A stretch of DNA of 64,000 bases from Polaribacter marinaquae. GTDB lineage: Bacteria > Bacteroidota > Bacteroidia > Flavobacteriales > Flavobacteriaceae. Under the pieces are notes generated by a model that was given only the letters and a program-made list of their open reading frames with translations, did no database searches and was not told the origin of the DNA. The DNA is taken from NCBI RefSeq assembly GCF_038019025.1, contig NZ_CP150496.1, forward strand, positions 2,062,001 through 2,126,000. The letters are read 5' to 3'. The position numbers and the translations under genes were made by a program. This document shows, piece by piece, positions 26,282 through 34,532 of this stretch. The stretch's first letter is position 1. Each line of letters begins with the position of its first letter.

Positions 26282-27301
26282 TTAGTTATTTAAATTGAAG
26301 TTTAAATAGATAGAAACTGCTTGTTTTGGGGTAACGTTACCACCAAATAAATTATGCGAAATTGGTAGCGTATAATTGGCACCAAAAATAAAATCTTTAG
26401 TAGTTATTTCTGCACCCAAAGTTCCGTTAAAAACGTTACCATCTGTATTTGGTACTTCTTCTTTATACTGTTTTATTTTATTATAAATATTACCAGAAAA
26501 GCCTACAAAAGGCAATAACATATATTTTTCTTTAGAAATAGCATAAAAAAAGTTAGAAGCGTAACTAAACTGGTTTCCGAACTTGTATTCGTTTTTGTTC
26601 TTGTTTTTAAAATAGTAAGTTAAACTAGTATTTACACCAAATTTATTTGCACCATAACTGTGTGCAAGCCCCAAAATACCGTCTAAACTACCAGTTCCTA
26701 ATTGAAAACCAGGATTTACTCTATCGGCTAAAACTTGTTCAAATTTACCTGTTGGCAATTTGGCACCTAAACCAATTTCTAAAGAATGTCCAGAAGGTTC
26801 TCGGGTAATATTTGTGTATAATTTAGATTTTTCTTCATCTACTTTTTTATAAAATTTAAACTTGTACCAACTCATTATTGTTGCGTCTCCAAAGCCGTTT
26901 ATACTTTCGTTTCTATCTGTATATTCTCTATTTAAATCTTGATATGGTAAAATTGCACTCACATATAAATTTTCATTTATTGGCAACTTTCCCCATAATT
27001 GATACGTATGAAAGTTCTCTGTACTTGTTGGAGAATTATCAAAAATACCATCTTTCGATTGAAATTTTTGATAAATATATCTTACGCCTACAAAGCTCGC
27101 ATTGTTTAAAGTACCCAAACCAAAACTACCGCTACTTGTAGAGCAACCGCATAAATCACAGAAATAATACTCGAAAGAATGGTTGTTGTGTTTGCTGCAT
27201 ATTTCTTTGCCTGTATTAGCAAAACTAGCAATCGTAATTAATACAAATGTTAACAGTATTATTGTTTTTTTTATCTTAAAATTCTGCAAAACGTTTATCA
27301 T
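26282..27301 (-). CDS. Outer-membrane transporter-like beta-barrel with Cys-rich N-terminus
   Basis: 339 residues, signal peptide ending near ASFANT, then a short motif FCDLCGCSTSSGSFGLG holding three cysteines (CxxCxC) with several His just before it (KHNNHSFEYY). The remainder is amphipathic beta-strand sequence typical of a 12- to 16-strand barrel of the transporter/MetA-pathway type. It is the last gene of the second MbnP/MbnH operon and overlaps the MbnH gene by 26 bp. The Cys/His cluster and the context suggest copper or another soft metal as ligand; this is inference. Confidence 0.75.
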   Translation of the reverse strand: MINVLQNFKIKKTIILLTFVLITIASFANTGKEICSKHNNHSFEYYFCDLCGCSTSSGSFGLGTLNNASFVGVRYIYQKFQSKDGIFDNSPTSTENFHTYQLWGKLPINENLYVSAILPYQDLNREYTDRNESINGFGDATIMSWYKFKFYKKVDEEKSKLYTNITREPSGHSLEIGLGAKLPTGKFEQVLADRVNPGFQLGTGSLDGILGLAHSYGANKFGVNTSLTYYFKNKNKNEYKFGNQFSYASNFFYAISKEKYMLLPFVGFSGNIYNKIKQYKEEVPNTDGNVFNGTLGAEITTKDFIFGANYTLPISHNLFGGNVTPKQAVSIYLNFNLNN

Positions 27302-28328
27302 TTAAAAAGGTGTTATCTGTTAATGTGTTTAAAAAAGCAAGTAAAGCTGTTTTTTCTTGGGATGATAGATCGATACCTAAATTGCCATTAGATTTTACTA
27401 GCAAAGTATCTACAACGCCACCATTTTGTGTCATTCCATCAGAATAAAAATCTAATACGGCTTCTAAATTTCCAAATCGTCCATCGTGCATGTACGGAAA
27501 AGATTTTGCTACATTTCTTAAGCTTGGTACTCTAAATTTGTAAAAATCGTCTTTTAGACCAGAAACTCTTTTTCTTCCTTCTTCCTCTGGGAATTTAGGG
27601 TTAGTTGGTAATCCGTTATTTCTATAACTTTGGTCTGTAAAAAGAGCTCCAGAATGGCAAGCTGCACATTTGTTATTAAAAATTTCTAAACCGTTAATTT
27701 CTAGTTCTGTAAATGTGGCGTTTTCTTCGTTTCTAATCACTTTATCGTATTTAGAATCTCCAGAAATCATGGTTACCATAAATTGCGATAAAGCTTTTAA
27801 CATACGTTCTGATGTAGCTTCCCTATCACCAAAAGCATTTGTAAAAAGAACCTCATATTCTTGATAGGAGTTCAATTTAGAAAGCACAGATGGTATGTTT
27901 TCATTCATTTCTACATCACTAGTAATTGGTATAATTGGTTGTAGATCTAAATGAATTGCGGCGCCATCCCAAGTAAACTCGCTAAAAAAAGCTAAATTTT
28001 GAATGGGTTGTGCATTTCTAAAACCAACTTTACCATCCACGCCATGACTAACTGTGTGGCCATGATGTGTAAAAGCAGAAGCTTGTTCGTGACAAAATCC
28101 GCAAGAAATTACTCCGTCGGAAGCCAATCGTCCTTCATAAAACAATTTTTTACCAAGAGCGATACCTTCTTCGGTTAGTAGGTTTTGACTTAAATCGTAC
28201 AATAATCCCGGAAAATTACTTGGAATTTTTAATTCAACTTTTTTAGGAATTAGCACATATTCTTCTTCGTTTTTTGCACAAGAAAAAAGTGTAATAAAAC
28301 CTAAATATAATAGTATAAATTTTTTCAT
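27276..28328 (-). CDS. Di-heme cytochrome c peroxidase/MauG family protein, MbnH-like (copy 2)
   Basis: A periplasmic lipoprotein (leader ends LFSC, Cys17; 350 residues) with two heme c sites: CGFCH (76-80) and CAACH (221-225). The segment PYMHDGRFGNLEAVLDFYSDG is typical of this peroxidase family. The frame extends to 28394, but the ATG at 28328 begins the signal sequence. It follows the MbnP gene (copy 2), whose WSWQAGYKF motif is intact, so Trp oxidation of that partner is plausible, as described for methanotroph MbnH/MbnP. A perfect hairpin lies in the gap between the two genes. Confidence 0.9.
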   Translation of the reverse strand: MKKFILLYLGFITLFSCAKNEEEYVLIPKKVELKIPSNFPGLLYDLSQNLLTEEGIALGKKLFYEGRLASDGVISCGFCHEQASAFTHHGHTVSHGVDGKVGFRNAQPIQNLAFFSEFTWDGAAIHLDLQPIIPITSDVEMNENIPSVLSKLNSYQEYEVLFTNAFGDREATSERMLKALSQFMVTMISGDSKYDKVIRNEENATFTELEINGLEIFNNKCAACHSGALFTDQSYRNNGLPTNPKFPEEEGRKRVSGLKDDFYKFRVPSLRNVAKSFPYMHDGRFGNLEAVLDFYSDGMTQNGGVVDTLLVKSNGNLGIDLSSQEKTALLAFLNTLTDNTFLNDKRFAEF

Positions 28329-28337
28329 AATTGATAG

Positions 28338-28374
28338 AAAACCGTTGTTAAGATTTTTACTTAACAACGGTTTT
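28338..28374 (-). terminator. Perfect 15-bp hairpin between the mbnP-like and mbnH-like genes
   Basis: Arms AAAACCGTTGTTAAG (28338-28352) and CTTAACAACGGTTTT (28360-28374), loop of 7. On the minus strand the stem ends in TTTT, so it could act as an intra-operon terminator/attenuator or as an RNA stability element that sets the ratio of the two proteins. Confidence 0.65.
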
Positions 28375-28380
28375 ATTGAT

Positions 28381-29157
28381 TTAATTATAAACATGATCTA
28401 TAACAAACATAGTACTTACATTTGTTGCTATTTGTGGCGATTTAACACCGTCTACGTGTATTTGTGCAGCATCATCTAGCAAAAATTTTGTGGTACCGTC
28501 TAAAATGTTAGAAACATCAGAAACAACATGTATTACTGGTGTTAAGTCTGTTCTTACTCTTGCAGAGTTTGTTAAATCTAAAGAAACTTCCTTGTAGTTA
28601 TCTACCGCAGTTCCATGGCTTCCCATATGAAAAGCAAATGCAGTTTCTGTAGTTGTGTTTTCTGATGTGTAAGTTCCTTCGAAAACCATAAATTTATAGC
28701 CTGCTTGCCAGCTCCACATCATGCCAGCTTCTTGTGCTTTTGCTAAGAAATCTCCTTGCCCTGTTGCACCTTCTAAATACTTTTCTTGATCGACACCAAT
28801 ACCAAAAGTAACTTTTGTATAATCATCTTCTGGTACATTTTTTAATGTTATAAATTGAGATGAATTTGTGTTTTCATCAACAATAAAATAAGACTCGTTT
28901 TTTGGATAGGTAAAAATGGTTCCGGTTGCAGTTTCTAAGCGAATGTTGCTAACAATATATTTAACCTTGTTAATCTTAATTTTTTCGGTATCATTTGCAG
29001 AATAAGGAGTGGTTTCTAAAAGTAAATCAGAACTGTTGTATGCATTATCAAACTCTAATGTTACGTTTCCTTGGCCGGTTAAAACTTCTTCTGAAGACGA
29101 GCATGCAGCTAAAGTTGCTACAAATAAGAATGCAGCAATATATTTTGAAATTTTCAT
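28381..29157 (-). CDS. MbnP-family lipoprotein (copy 2)
   Basis: A copper-associated periplasmic protein of 258 residues with lipobox ACSS near residue 19. It has the MbnP layout: LEFDNAYNSSDL, KINKVKYIVSNIRL, the key MMWSWQAGYKFMVFEG segment with two Trp, then AFHMGSHG and a C-terminal QIHVDGVKSPQI. Known MbnP proteins bind copper at a site containing a kynurenine made from Trp by MbnH. The MbnH-like gene follows at once. Upstream is a small Cys-rich protein gene. Confidence 0.88.
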   Translation of the reverse strand: MKISKYIAAFLFVATLAACSSSEEVLTGQGNVTLEFDNAYNSSDLLLETTPYSANDTEKIKINKVKYIVSNIRLETATGTIFTYPKNESYFIVDENTNSSQFITLKNVPEDDYTKVTFGIGVDQEKYLEGATGQGDFLAKAQEAGMMWSWQAGYKFMVFEGTYTSENTTTETAFAFHMGSHGTAVDNYKEVSLDLTNSARVRTDLTPVIHVVSDVSNILDGTTKFLLDDAAQIHVDGVKSPQIATNVSTMFVIDHVYN

Positions 29158-29226
29158 TTATAATAGATGTTTCTTCTTCCTTAGAATTTTAAGGAAGATA
29201 TTTTTAAAATAATTTATGTGAATATT

Positions 29227-29553
29227 TTACTTAGAAAACACAGGAAGTTTGTTTTGATATAAATCTAAATATTTGGCTGTAAAATTTTCTGTTTCTTGAT
29301 GATAAACAGGAAAAAATGCCTCTGATACAATTTGTAAGCCAGCAACATTATCTTTCTCTAAATTAACTTGTGGTGCTATCTTTTTTGCTAAATGACATTT
29401 ACCATTACATTGTAATTCTGGAGCATCTTTATTAACACAATATTTTTCTATTATATAATCTATATTCAGCTCAAAATAACCAATATATGCAAGATGATAC
29501 GCTGGCCTAAAAGCAAAAGCGATAAATAATAATATGCAAAATGTCTTTTTCAG
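29227..29553 (-). CDS. Small membrane-anchored Cys protein with non-standard start
   Basis: Reading the minus strand gives a clean frame of about 108 residues that ends at the TAA at 29229-29227. It opens with one hydrophobic helix, then HLAYIGYFELNIDYI, and then C-x9-C-x3-CH (EKYCVNKDAPELQCNGKCHLA). No in-frame ATG, GTG or TTG exists; the natural start by position is CTG at 29553, giving KKTFCILLFIAF. I recall homologous flavobacterial proteins with the wording PELQCNGKCHL, which supports a real gene. It lies 69 bp before the mbnP-like gene, so it heads that operon. A role in metal binding is inferred. Confidence 0.7.
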   Translation of the reverse strand: MKKTFCILLFIAFAFRPAYHLAYIGYFELNIDYIIEKYCVNKDAPELQCNGKCHLAKKIAPQVNLEKDNVAGLQIVSEAFFPVYHQETENFTAKYLDLYQNKLPVFSK

Positions 29554-29570
29554 AAGAAAATTATTTACTA

Positions 29571-29578
29571 TAAAGATA
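29571..29578 (-). promoter_or_regulatory. Possible -7 box of the second MbnP/MbnH operon
   Basis: TATCTTTA on the minus strand, one mismatch from TAnnTTTG, 17 bp before the proposed CTG start. Confidence 0.4.
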
Positions 29579-29681
29579 ATTTGGACTTTTTTATTTTACC
29601 AATTTTAAGCGTTAAAAAGTACCAAACTTGCTATTTAATTTTATAAAATGCTTTAATTTAGCATTTCAAATCGATTTTAGA

Positions 29682-30461
29682 TTGTTAAACTACTATTTAT
29701 ATCCTCATAAAAATTCTAAAGAATGGGTAACTTTTGTGCATGGCGCAGGAGGAAGTAGCTCTATTTGGTACAAACAAATTAGAGATTTTAAAAAGCATTT
29801 TAATGTTTTAATTTTAGACTTACGTGGTCATGGCAATAGCAAACCAAAATTAAAAGATACGTTTAAAGCAAAATATACTTTCGATTCTATAACTGCAGAC
29901 ATCGAAGAGGTAATCGATTTTCTTAAGATAAAAAAATCGCACTTTGTAGGAATTTCTTTAGGTACAATTTTAATAAGAAACCTTGCAGAAAAAAGACCAT
30001 CTTTGGTAAAAAGTATGATAATGGGTGGTGCTATTATTAAAATGAATTTTCGCTCGCAAGTGCTAATGAAAGTTGGTAATATTTTTAAATCGGTAGTGCC
30101 TTACATGCTTCTTTATAAGTTATTTGCATTTATTATAATGCCAAAAAAGAATCATAAGAAATCGAGATTGCTTTTTGTTAATGAAGCTAAAAAATTGTAT
30201 CAAAAAGAGTTTTTACGTTGGTTTAAATTAACATCAGAAATTAACCCTTTGTTACGCTTTTTTAGAGCTAAAGAAATTAAAATTCCTACACTTTATGTAA
30301 TGGGGTCAGAAGATCATTTGTTTTTACCTTCTATAAAAAACATTGTTTCTAAACATGTAAGCTCTTCGCTTTATGTGATAGAAAATTGCGGGCATGTGGT
30401 AAATGTAGACCAACCAGAAACCTTCAATGCAAAAACAATTAATTTTATTACATCTTTATAA
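29682..30461 (+). CDS. Alpha/beta-fold hydrolase, TTG start
   Basis: A cytoplasmic hydrolase of about 260 residues with VHGAGGSSSIW (oxyanion region), DLRGHGNS, and the nucleophile elbow VGISLGT. A late GSEDHLFLP carries the Asp and NCGHVVNVDQPE the His. No in-frame ATG precedes the catalytic core. Two TTG codons are possible, 29628 and 29682; the second gives LNYYLYPHKNSKEWVTF, the more natural N-terminus. Substrate unknown. It stands alone before the sugar kinase, which has its own promoter box. Confidence 0.82.
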   Translation: MLNYYLYPHKNSKEWVTFVHGAGGSSSIWYKQIRDFKKHFNVLILDLRGHGNSKPKLKDTFKAKYTFDSITADIEEVIDFLKIKKSHFVGISLGTILIRNLAEKRPSLVKSMIMGGAIIKMNFRSQVLMKVGNIFKSVVPYMLLYKLFAFIIMPKKNHKKSRLLFVNEAKKLYQKEFLRWFKLTSEINPLLRFFRAKEIKIPTLYVMGSEDHLFLPSIKNIVSKHVSSSLYVIENCGHVVNVDQPETFNAKTINFITSL

Positions 30462-30513
30462 AAATTAGATAATCTTTAAATAAAAAATACATATTTAGTT
30501 GTTTTTTATGAAG

Positions 30514-30521
30514 TATATTTG
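30514..30521 (+). promoter_or_regulatory. -7 promoter box of the sugar kinase gene
   Basis: TATATTTG lies 19 bp before the ATG at 30541. It supports that start over the more upstream in-frame codon at 30499, which would lie ahead of the promoter. Confidence 0.55.
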
Positions 30522-30540
30522 CTTTGTAAAAGAATTTATT

Positions 30541-31545
30541 ATGAATAAGATAATTACGTTTGGTGAGGTTTTAATGAGAATTTCTCCTTTAGGAAATAAA
30601 AAATTTATTCAAGCTAACAATGTAGAATTTTATTTTGGAGGTACAGAAGTAAATGTTGGTATTTCGATAGCAAATTTTGGCGGAGATGTAAAACACATAA
30701 GTTGTATTTCTAATGATTTTATTGGCGATACAGCTATTTCTTACTTAAATAAATTCGATTTAGACACCTCTGCAATTGTTAGATCTGGCAGACCTTTAGG
30801 AGTTTACTTTTTAGAAGTTGGTGCAGTTATGAGACCAAGTAAAATATCTTATAATAGATCGCATTCTTCTTTTTCTGAAATTTTACCAGAAATGGTAAAC
30901 TGGGAAAAATCTTTAGAACAAGGTAAATGGTTTCATTGGACAGGTATAACGCCGGCTTTATGCAAAGGAGCTAAAGAAACTTTAAAAGAAGGTTTGATTT
31001 TAGCGAAAGAAAAAGGAATGATTATTTCTGCTGACCCAACATATAGAAGTGCTTTGTGGAAATACGGGGAAGAGGCCAAAGATGTCTTAACAGATTTGCT
31101 ACAATATTCTACCATATTTATTGGCGGCGTAAATGAAATAAATGAAGTTTTAGGAACTAGTTTTGGGTATTCTAACGACGAATTTACAGAAGCGAGCAAG
31201 TTATTAATCGAAAAATTTCCGAATATAGAAAAGGTGTTTGATAAAATTAGAACTTCTATAAATTCTTCTTGGCACAAAATTAGAGCAAGAATGTGGAACG
31301 GTGTTGAGTTTAAAGAAACACAAGATTTAGATATTACACACGTTGTAGATAGAATAGGAACCGGTGATGCTTTTGCTGCAGGTTTAATACACGGTTTGCA
31401 AAAGTTTGATGATTATAAAGCAATGGAATTTGGTGCCGCAGCTTGTGCGATAAAACACACCTATTTGGGTGATGTAAATTATGCAAATGAAAGCGATGTA
31501 ATCTCTATTTTAGAGGGAAATACTTCGGGTAGATTAAATAGATAA
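30541..31545 (+). CDS. PfkB-family sugar kinase, 2-keto-3-deoxygluconate kinase-like
   Basis: A ribokinase-fold kinase of 334 residues. The N-terminal MNKIITFGEVLMRISP and the FGGTEVNVGISIANFGG segment fit the KDG kinase branch. The C-terminal RIGTGDAFAAG holds the catalytic Asp and anion hole. A likely role is phosphorylation of 2-dehydro-3-deoxygluconate in uronate or alginate breakdown, but no other pathway gene is adjacent, so the substrate is inferred from motif similarity. It is followed by a strong terminator. Confidence 0.87.
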   Translation: MNKIITFGEVLMRISPLGNKKFIQANNVEFYFGGTEVNVGISIANFGGDVKHISCISNDFIGDTAISYLNKFDLDTSAIVRSGRPLGVYFLEVGAVMRPSKISYNRSHSSFSEILPEMVNWEKSLEQGKWFHWTGITPALCKGAKETLKEGLILAKEKGMIISADPTYRSALWKYGEEAKDVLTDLLQYSTIFIGGVNEINEVLGTSFGYSNDEFTEASKLLIEKFPNIEKVFDKIRTSINSSWHKIRARMWNGVEFKETQDLDITHVVDRIGTGDAFAAGLIHGLQKFDDYKAMEFGAAACAIKHTYLGDVNYANESDVISILEGNTSGRLNR

Positions 31546-31563
31546 AATAATTGATGATAAAAT

Positions 31564-31597
31564 GAAAAAGGCGAGTTTTAACAACTCGCCTTTTTGT
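31564..31597. terminator. Bidirectional terminator
   Basis: The stem AGGCGAGTT / AACTCGCCT between A- and T-runs lies between the convergent kinase and aminopeptidase genes. Confidence 0.9.
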
Positions 31598-31603
31598 ATT
31601 TCT

Positions 31604-32893
31604 TTAGTTCATTAAATCTTCTATTTCATCTGCTTCAATAGGTATATTACCCATTAAATTAAAAGGTTCTCCTTTTTCTTGAATTACAACATCATCTTCT
31701 AATCGAATTCCGAAACCTTCTTCTGGAATATAAATACCAGGTTCTACAGTAAACACATTATTTGCTTGCATAGGCTCGTGTAATAAACCATAATCATGCG
31801 TGTCTAAACCAATATGATGACTTGTACCATGCATAAAATACTTTTTATAAGCAGGCCAATTTTTATCTTCATTTTGTACATCTGCCTTGTCTAATAAACC
31901 AAGTTTAAGTAATTCAGAAGTCATAATTTCTCCTACTTCAACATGATAGTCTTTCCAAATTGTTCCCGGTACTAAAAGTTTTGTAGCCTCTTTTTTAACA
32001 TAATTTACAGCATTGTAAACAGCTTTTTGTCTATCAGTAAAACGACCAGAAACGGGTACAGTTCTAGATAAATCACTTTTATAATTTGCATATTCTGCGG
32101 CAATATCAAACAAAATTAAATCGCCACTTTTACATTGCTGATTGTTTTCTATATAATGTAAAACATTTGCGTTGTTACCAGATGCAATAATTGGCGTGTA
32201 AGCAAAACCTTTAGACCTATTTCTTACAAATTCATGCAACAATTCTGCTTCAATTTCATATTCCCAAACTCCGGGTTTTATAAAGTCTAAAATTCTACGA
32301 AATCCTTTTTCTGTAATATTACAAGCTTTCTGCATCAAATCTAGTTCAATAGAATCTTTTACAGAACGTAATCTTTGTAAAATAGGATTGCTTTTTGCCA
32401 CAGAATGCGCAGGGTATTTTGCCAACAACCATTTTGTAAAACGGTCTTCTCTTGTTTCTGTTGCTACATTTGCTCTATAATGTTCGTTTGTGTTAATGTA
32501 AAAAGTATCTGCATAAGAAGCCATTTCGAATAATACTTTTTCTAAGTCTTGTAACCAATAAACATTTTTAATACCAGAGGTTGATAAGGCTGCTTCTTTA
32601 GTTAGTTTTTCACCTTCCCAAACTGCAATATGATCATTTGTTTCTGTTAAAAATAAAACTTCTCTTAGGTTTTCATTGGGACAATCTGGAAACAACATTA
32701 AAACACTTTCTTCTTGGTCTACACCACTTAAATAGAAAATATCTCTGTGTTGCTCGAAAGGCATTGTGCTATCTGCACCAATTGGGTAAATATCGTTAGA
32801 GTTAAAAATAGCTAAACTATTTGGTTTCATATTAGCCGCAAAATTTTTACGGTTTTTAATAAATAAATTAGCGTCTATTTTATCGTATTTCAT
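31604..32893 (-). CDS. Xaa-Pro aminopeptidase, M24B family
   Basis: A cytoplasmic dimetal peptidase that removes an N-terminal residue ahead of proline. At 429 residues it has the N-terminal creatinase-like domain (NSNDIYPIGADSTMPF, FYLSGVDQEE) and the C-terminal pita-bread fold. Visible metal ligands are Asp263 and Asp274 (LFDIAAEYANYKSDLSRT), the His of GTSHHIGLD, and the Glu residues of TVEPGIYI and RLEDDVVI. It is a single gene with a TACCTTTG promoter box 22 bp upstream. Confidence 0.94.
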   Translation of the reverse strand: MKYDKIDANLFIKNRKNFAANMKPNSLAIFNSNDIYPIGADSTMPFEQHRDIFYLSGVDQEESVLMLFPDCPNENLREVLFLTETNDHIAVWEGEKLTKEAALSTSGIKNVYWLQDLEKVLFEMASYADTFYINTNEHYRANVATETREDRFTKWLLAKYPAHSVAKSNPILQRLRSVKDSIELDLMQKACNITEKGFRRILDFIKPGVWEYEIEAELLHEFVRNRSKGFAYTPIIASGNNANVLHYIENNQQCKSGDLILFDIAAEYANYKSDLSRTVPVSGRFTDRQKAVYNAVNYVKKEATKLLVPGTIWKDYHVEVGEIMTSELLKLGLLDKADVQNEDKNWPAYKKYFMHGTSHHIGLDTHDYGLLHEPMQANNVFTVEPGIYIPEEGFGIRLEDDVVIQEKGEPFNLMGNIPIEADEIEDLMN

Positions 32894-32915
32894 ACTAGTG
32901 ATTTTTAGTGATACA

Positions 32916-32923
32916 CAAAGGTA
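32916..32923 (-). promoter_or_regulatory. -7 promoter box of the aminopeptidase gene
   Basis: TACCTTTG on the minus strand, a full match to TAnnTTTG, 22 bp before the ATG. Confidence 0.55.
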
Positions 32924-32961
32924 GCAATAATAAAGAGGAACTTAAAAAATGACCAATTAGA

Positions 32962-33001
32962 ATAAAAAAAATCCCAAATTCTATATTAAGAAAATGGGAT
33001 T
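32962..33001 (-). terminator. Terminator of the DEAD-box helicase gene
   Basis: The stem AATCCCA / TGGGATT with a long loop is followed on the minus strand by eight T residues, just after the helicase stop. Confidence 0.75.
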
Positions 33002-33024
33002 GTAATTTTTAAATCAAACTTAAT

Positions 33025-34359
33025 CTAAAATCGTTTTTTTTTAGGTGCACCGGTTCTACCTCTTCCAGAAGTTGCGCCTGCAGGTTTGTTGCCTTTAAAA
33101 TGGGGTTTCCTTTTTGGTTTTTTTTGATCAGAAGAACCTCCAGGGTTTCCATTAGAAGGCCTTTGTTTTTTCTTTTTACCAAAAGAACTTTTACTTTGTG
33201 TTGCAGCTCTTTTAGGTGGTGCAGTATCTGTTGGTTCAAAACCTTCTACAACAGTAGATTTTAACTTCTCTTTTAAAAGTTTTTCAATTTCATTTTGATA
33301 TTCTGTTTCTTCGCTACAAACCAAAGAAATTGCTTCTCCGGCAGCACCAGCTCTACCAGTTCTACCGATTCTGTGTACATAATCTTCGGGTACATTTGGT
33401 AGTTCGAAATTTATAACGTGTGGTAGTAACGGAATGTCTAATCCTCTTGCAGCAATATCTGTTGCAACTAAAACTTTTATGGTGTTTTCTTTAAAGTTTT
33501 TTAAAGCTTTTGTTCTTGCGCCTTGACTTTTATTACCATGTATGGCTGCTGCAGTAATTTTAGATTGAATTAACTTTTGCGTTAACTTATTTGCACCATG
33601 CTTTGTTCTTGTAAAAATTAAAACTTGGTTCCAATTATTGTCTTTTATCAACTTAATTGTAAACTCTGTTTTTCTTTTTTTATCAACTTTAAAAACCTTG
33701 TGAGTTACTTTTTTGGCGGTAGAATTTTGTGGTGCTGTTTCTACAGAAACAGGATTTTCTAAAATACCCGATGCCAATTTTTTAATCTCTTTAGAAAATG
33801 TAGCAGAAAACAATAAGTTTTGTCTCTTAGCAGGCATAAAACTAATAAGTTTGTTAATGTCTCTAACAAAACCCATGTCTAACATTCTATCTGCTTCATC
33901 TAAAATTAGAACATCAATTCTTTTAAACGACACCGCTTTTTGATCGTGTAAATCTAACAATCTACCTGGTGTTGCTACTAAAATATCTACACCTCTTCTT
34001 AAAGTTGCTATTTGAGGTTTTGCATTTACACCACCAAAAACTACTGCAGATTTTATATTAACATACTTGCTGTACTCTTTTATATTGTCGTGAACTTGTG
34101 CAGCCAATTCTCTTGTTGGTGTTAGCACTAAAGCTCTTAATGGTCTGTATTTTGGGTGTTTTGTGTCTGATAAATATTGTAAAACAGGCAATGTAAAACC
34201 AGCTGTTTTACCGGTTCCTGTTTGTGCGGAAGCTAAAATATCTTTGCCTTCTAATATATGCGGAATCGCTTTTTCTTGTATTGGAGATGGTTTGGTATAT
34301 CCTTTTTCTTCAACTGCCTTTACCAACGCTGGAGATAAACCTAAATCTGAAAATGTCAT
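33025..34359 (-). CDS. DEAD-box RNA helicase, RhlE-like
   Basis: An ATP-dependent RNA helicase with roles in ribosome assembly or mRNA turnover. Motifs in order: the Q-motif region KPSPIQ, motif I AQTGTGKT (45-52), PTRELA, DEAD, SAT, and [10 protein letters not shown]. After the two RecA-like domains, a basic, Gly/Lys/Arg-rich tail (about residues 375-444) is typical of RhlE. It has its own promoter box and a 5' leader with a 9-bp hairpin, a layout that could allow RNA-level control. Confidence 0.93.
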   Translation of the reverse strand: MTFSDLGLSPALVKAVEEKGYTKPSPIQEKAIPHILEGKDILASAQTGTGKTAGFTLPVLQYLSDTKHPKYRPLRALVLTPTRELAAQVHDNIKEYSKYVNIKSAVVFGGVNAKPQIATLRRGVDILVATPGRLLDLHDQKAVSFKRIDVLILDEADRMLDMGFVRDINKLISFMPAKRQNLLFSATFSKEIKKLASGILENPVSVETAPQNSTAKKVTHKVFKVDKKRKTEFTIKLIKDNNWNQVLIFTRTKHGANKLTQKLIQSKITAAAIHGNKSQGARTKALKNFKENTIKVLVATDIAARGLDIPLLPHVINFELPNVPEDYVHRIGRTGRAGAAGEAISLVCSEETEYQNEIEKLLKEKLKSTVVEGFEPTDTAPPKRAATQSKSSFGKKKKQRPSNGNPGGSSDQKKPKRKPHFKGNKPAGATSGRGRTGAPKKKRF

Positions 34360-34373
34360 AAAAATAATTTACA

Positions 34374-34410
34374 GCAACAATTTTATTTAATTGTTGCCGG
34401 CGCAAAGATA
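34374..34410 (-). promoter_or_regulatory. Helicase promoter box and leader hairpin
   Basis: TATCTTTG on the minus strand (34403-34410) is followed by a leader of about 40 bases. This holds GCAACAATT (34374-34382) pairing with AATTGTTGC (34389-34397), a 9-bp stem just before the start codon region. Confidence 0.5.
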
Positions 34411-34532
34411 CGTTGTTTTAACTGGAAGCAATTTGTTTGGCACAAATCGTTTTTATGTTAATTTTTTTGATATTGATTATACAAATAGTAATTTCAACGT
34501 TTCAAACTCAATTCAAATCAAACTTATTACTT

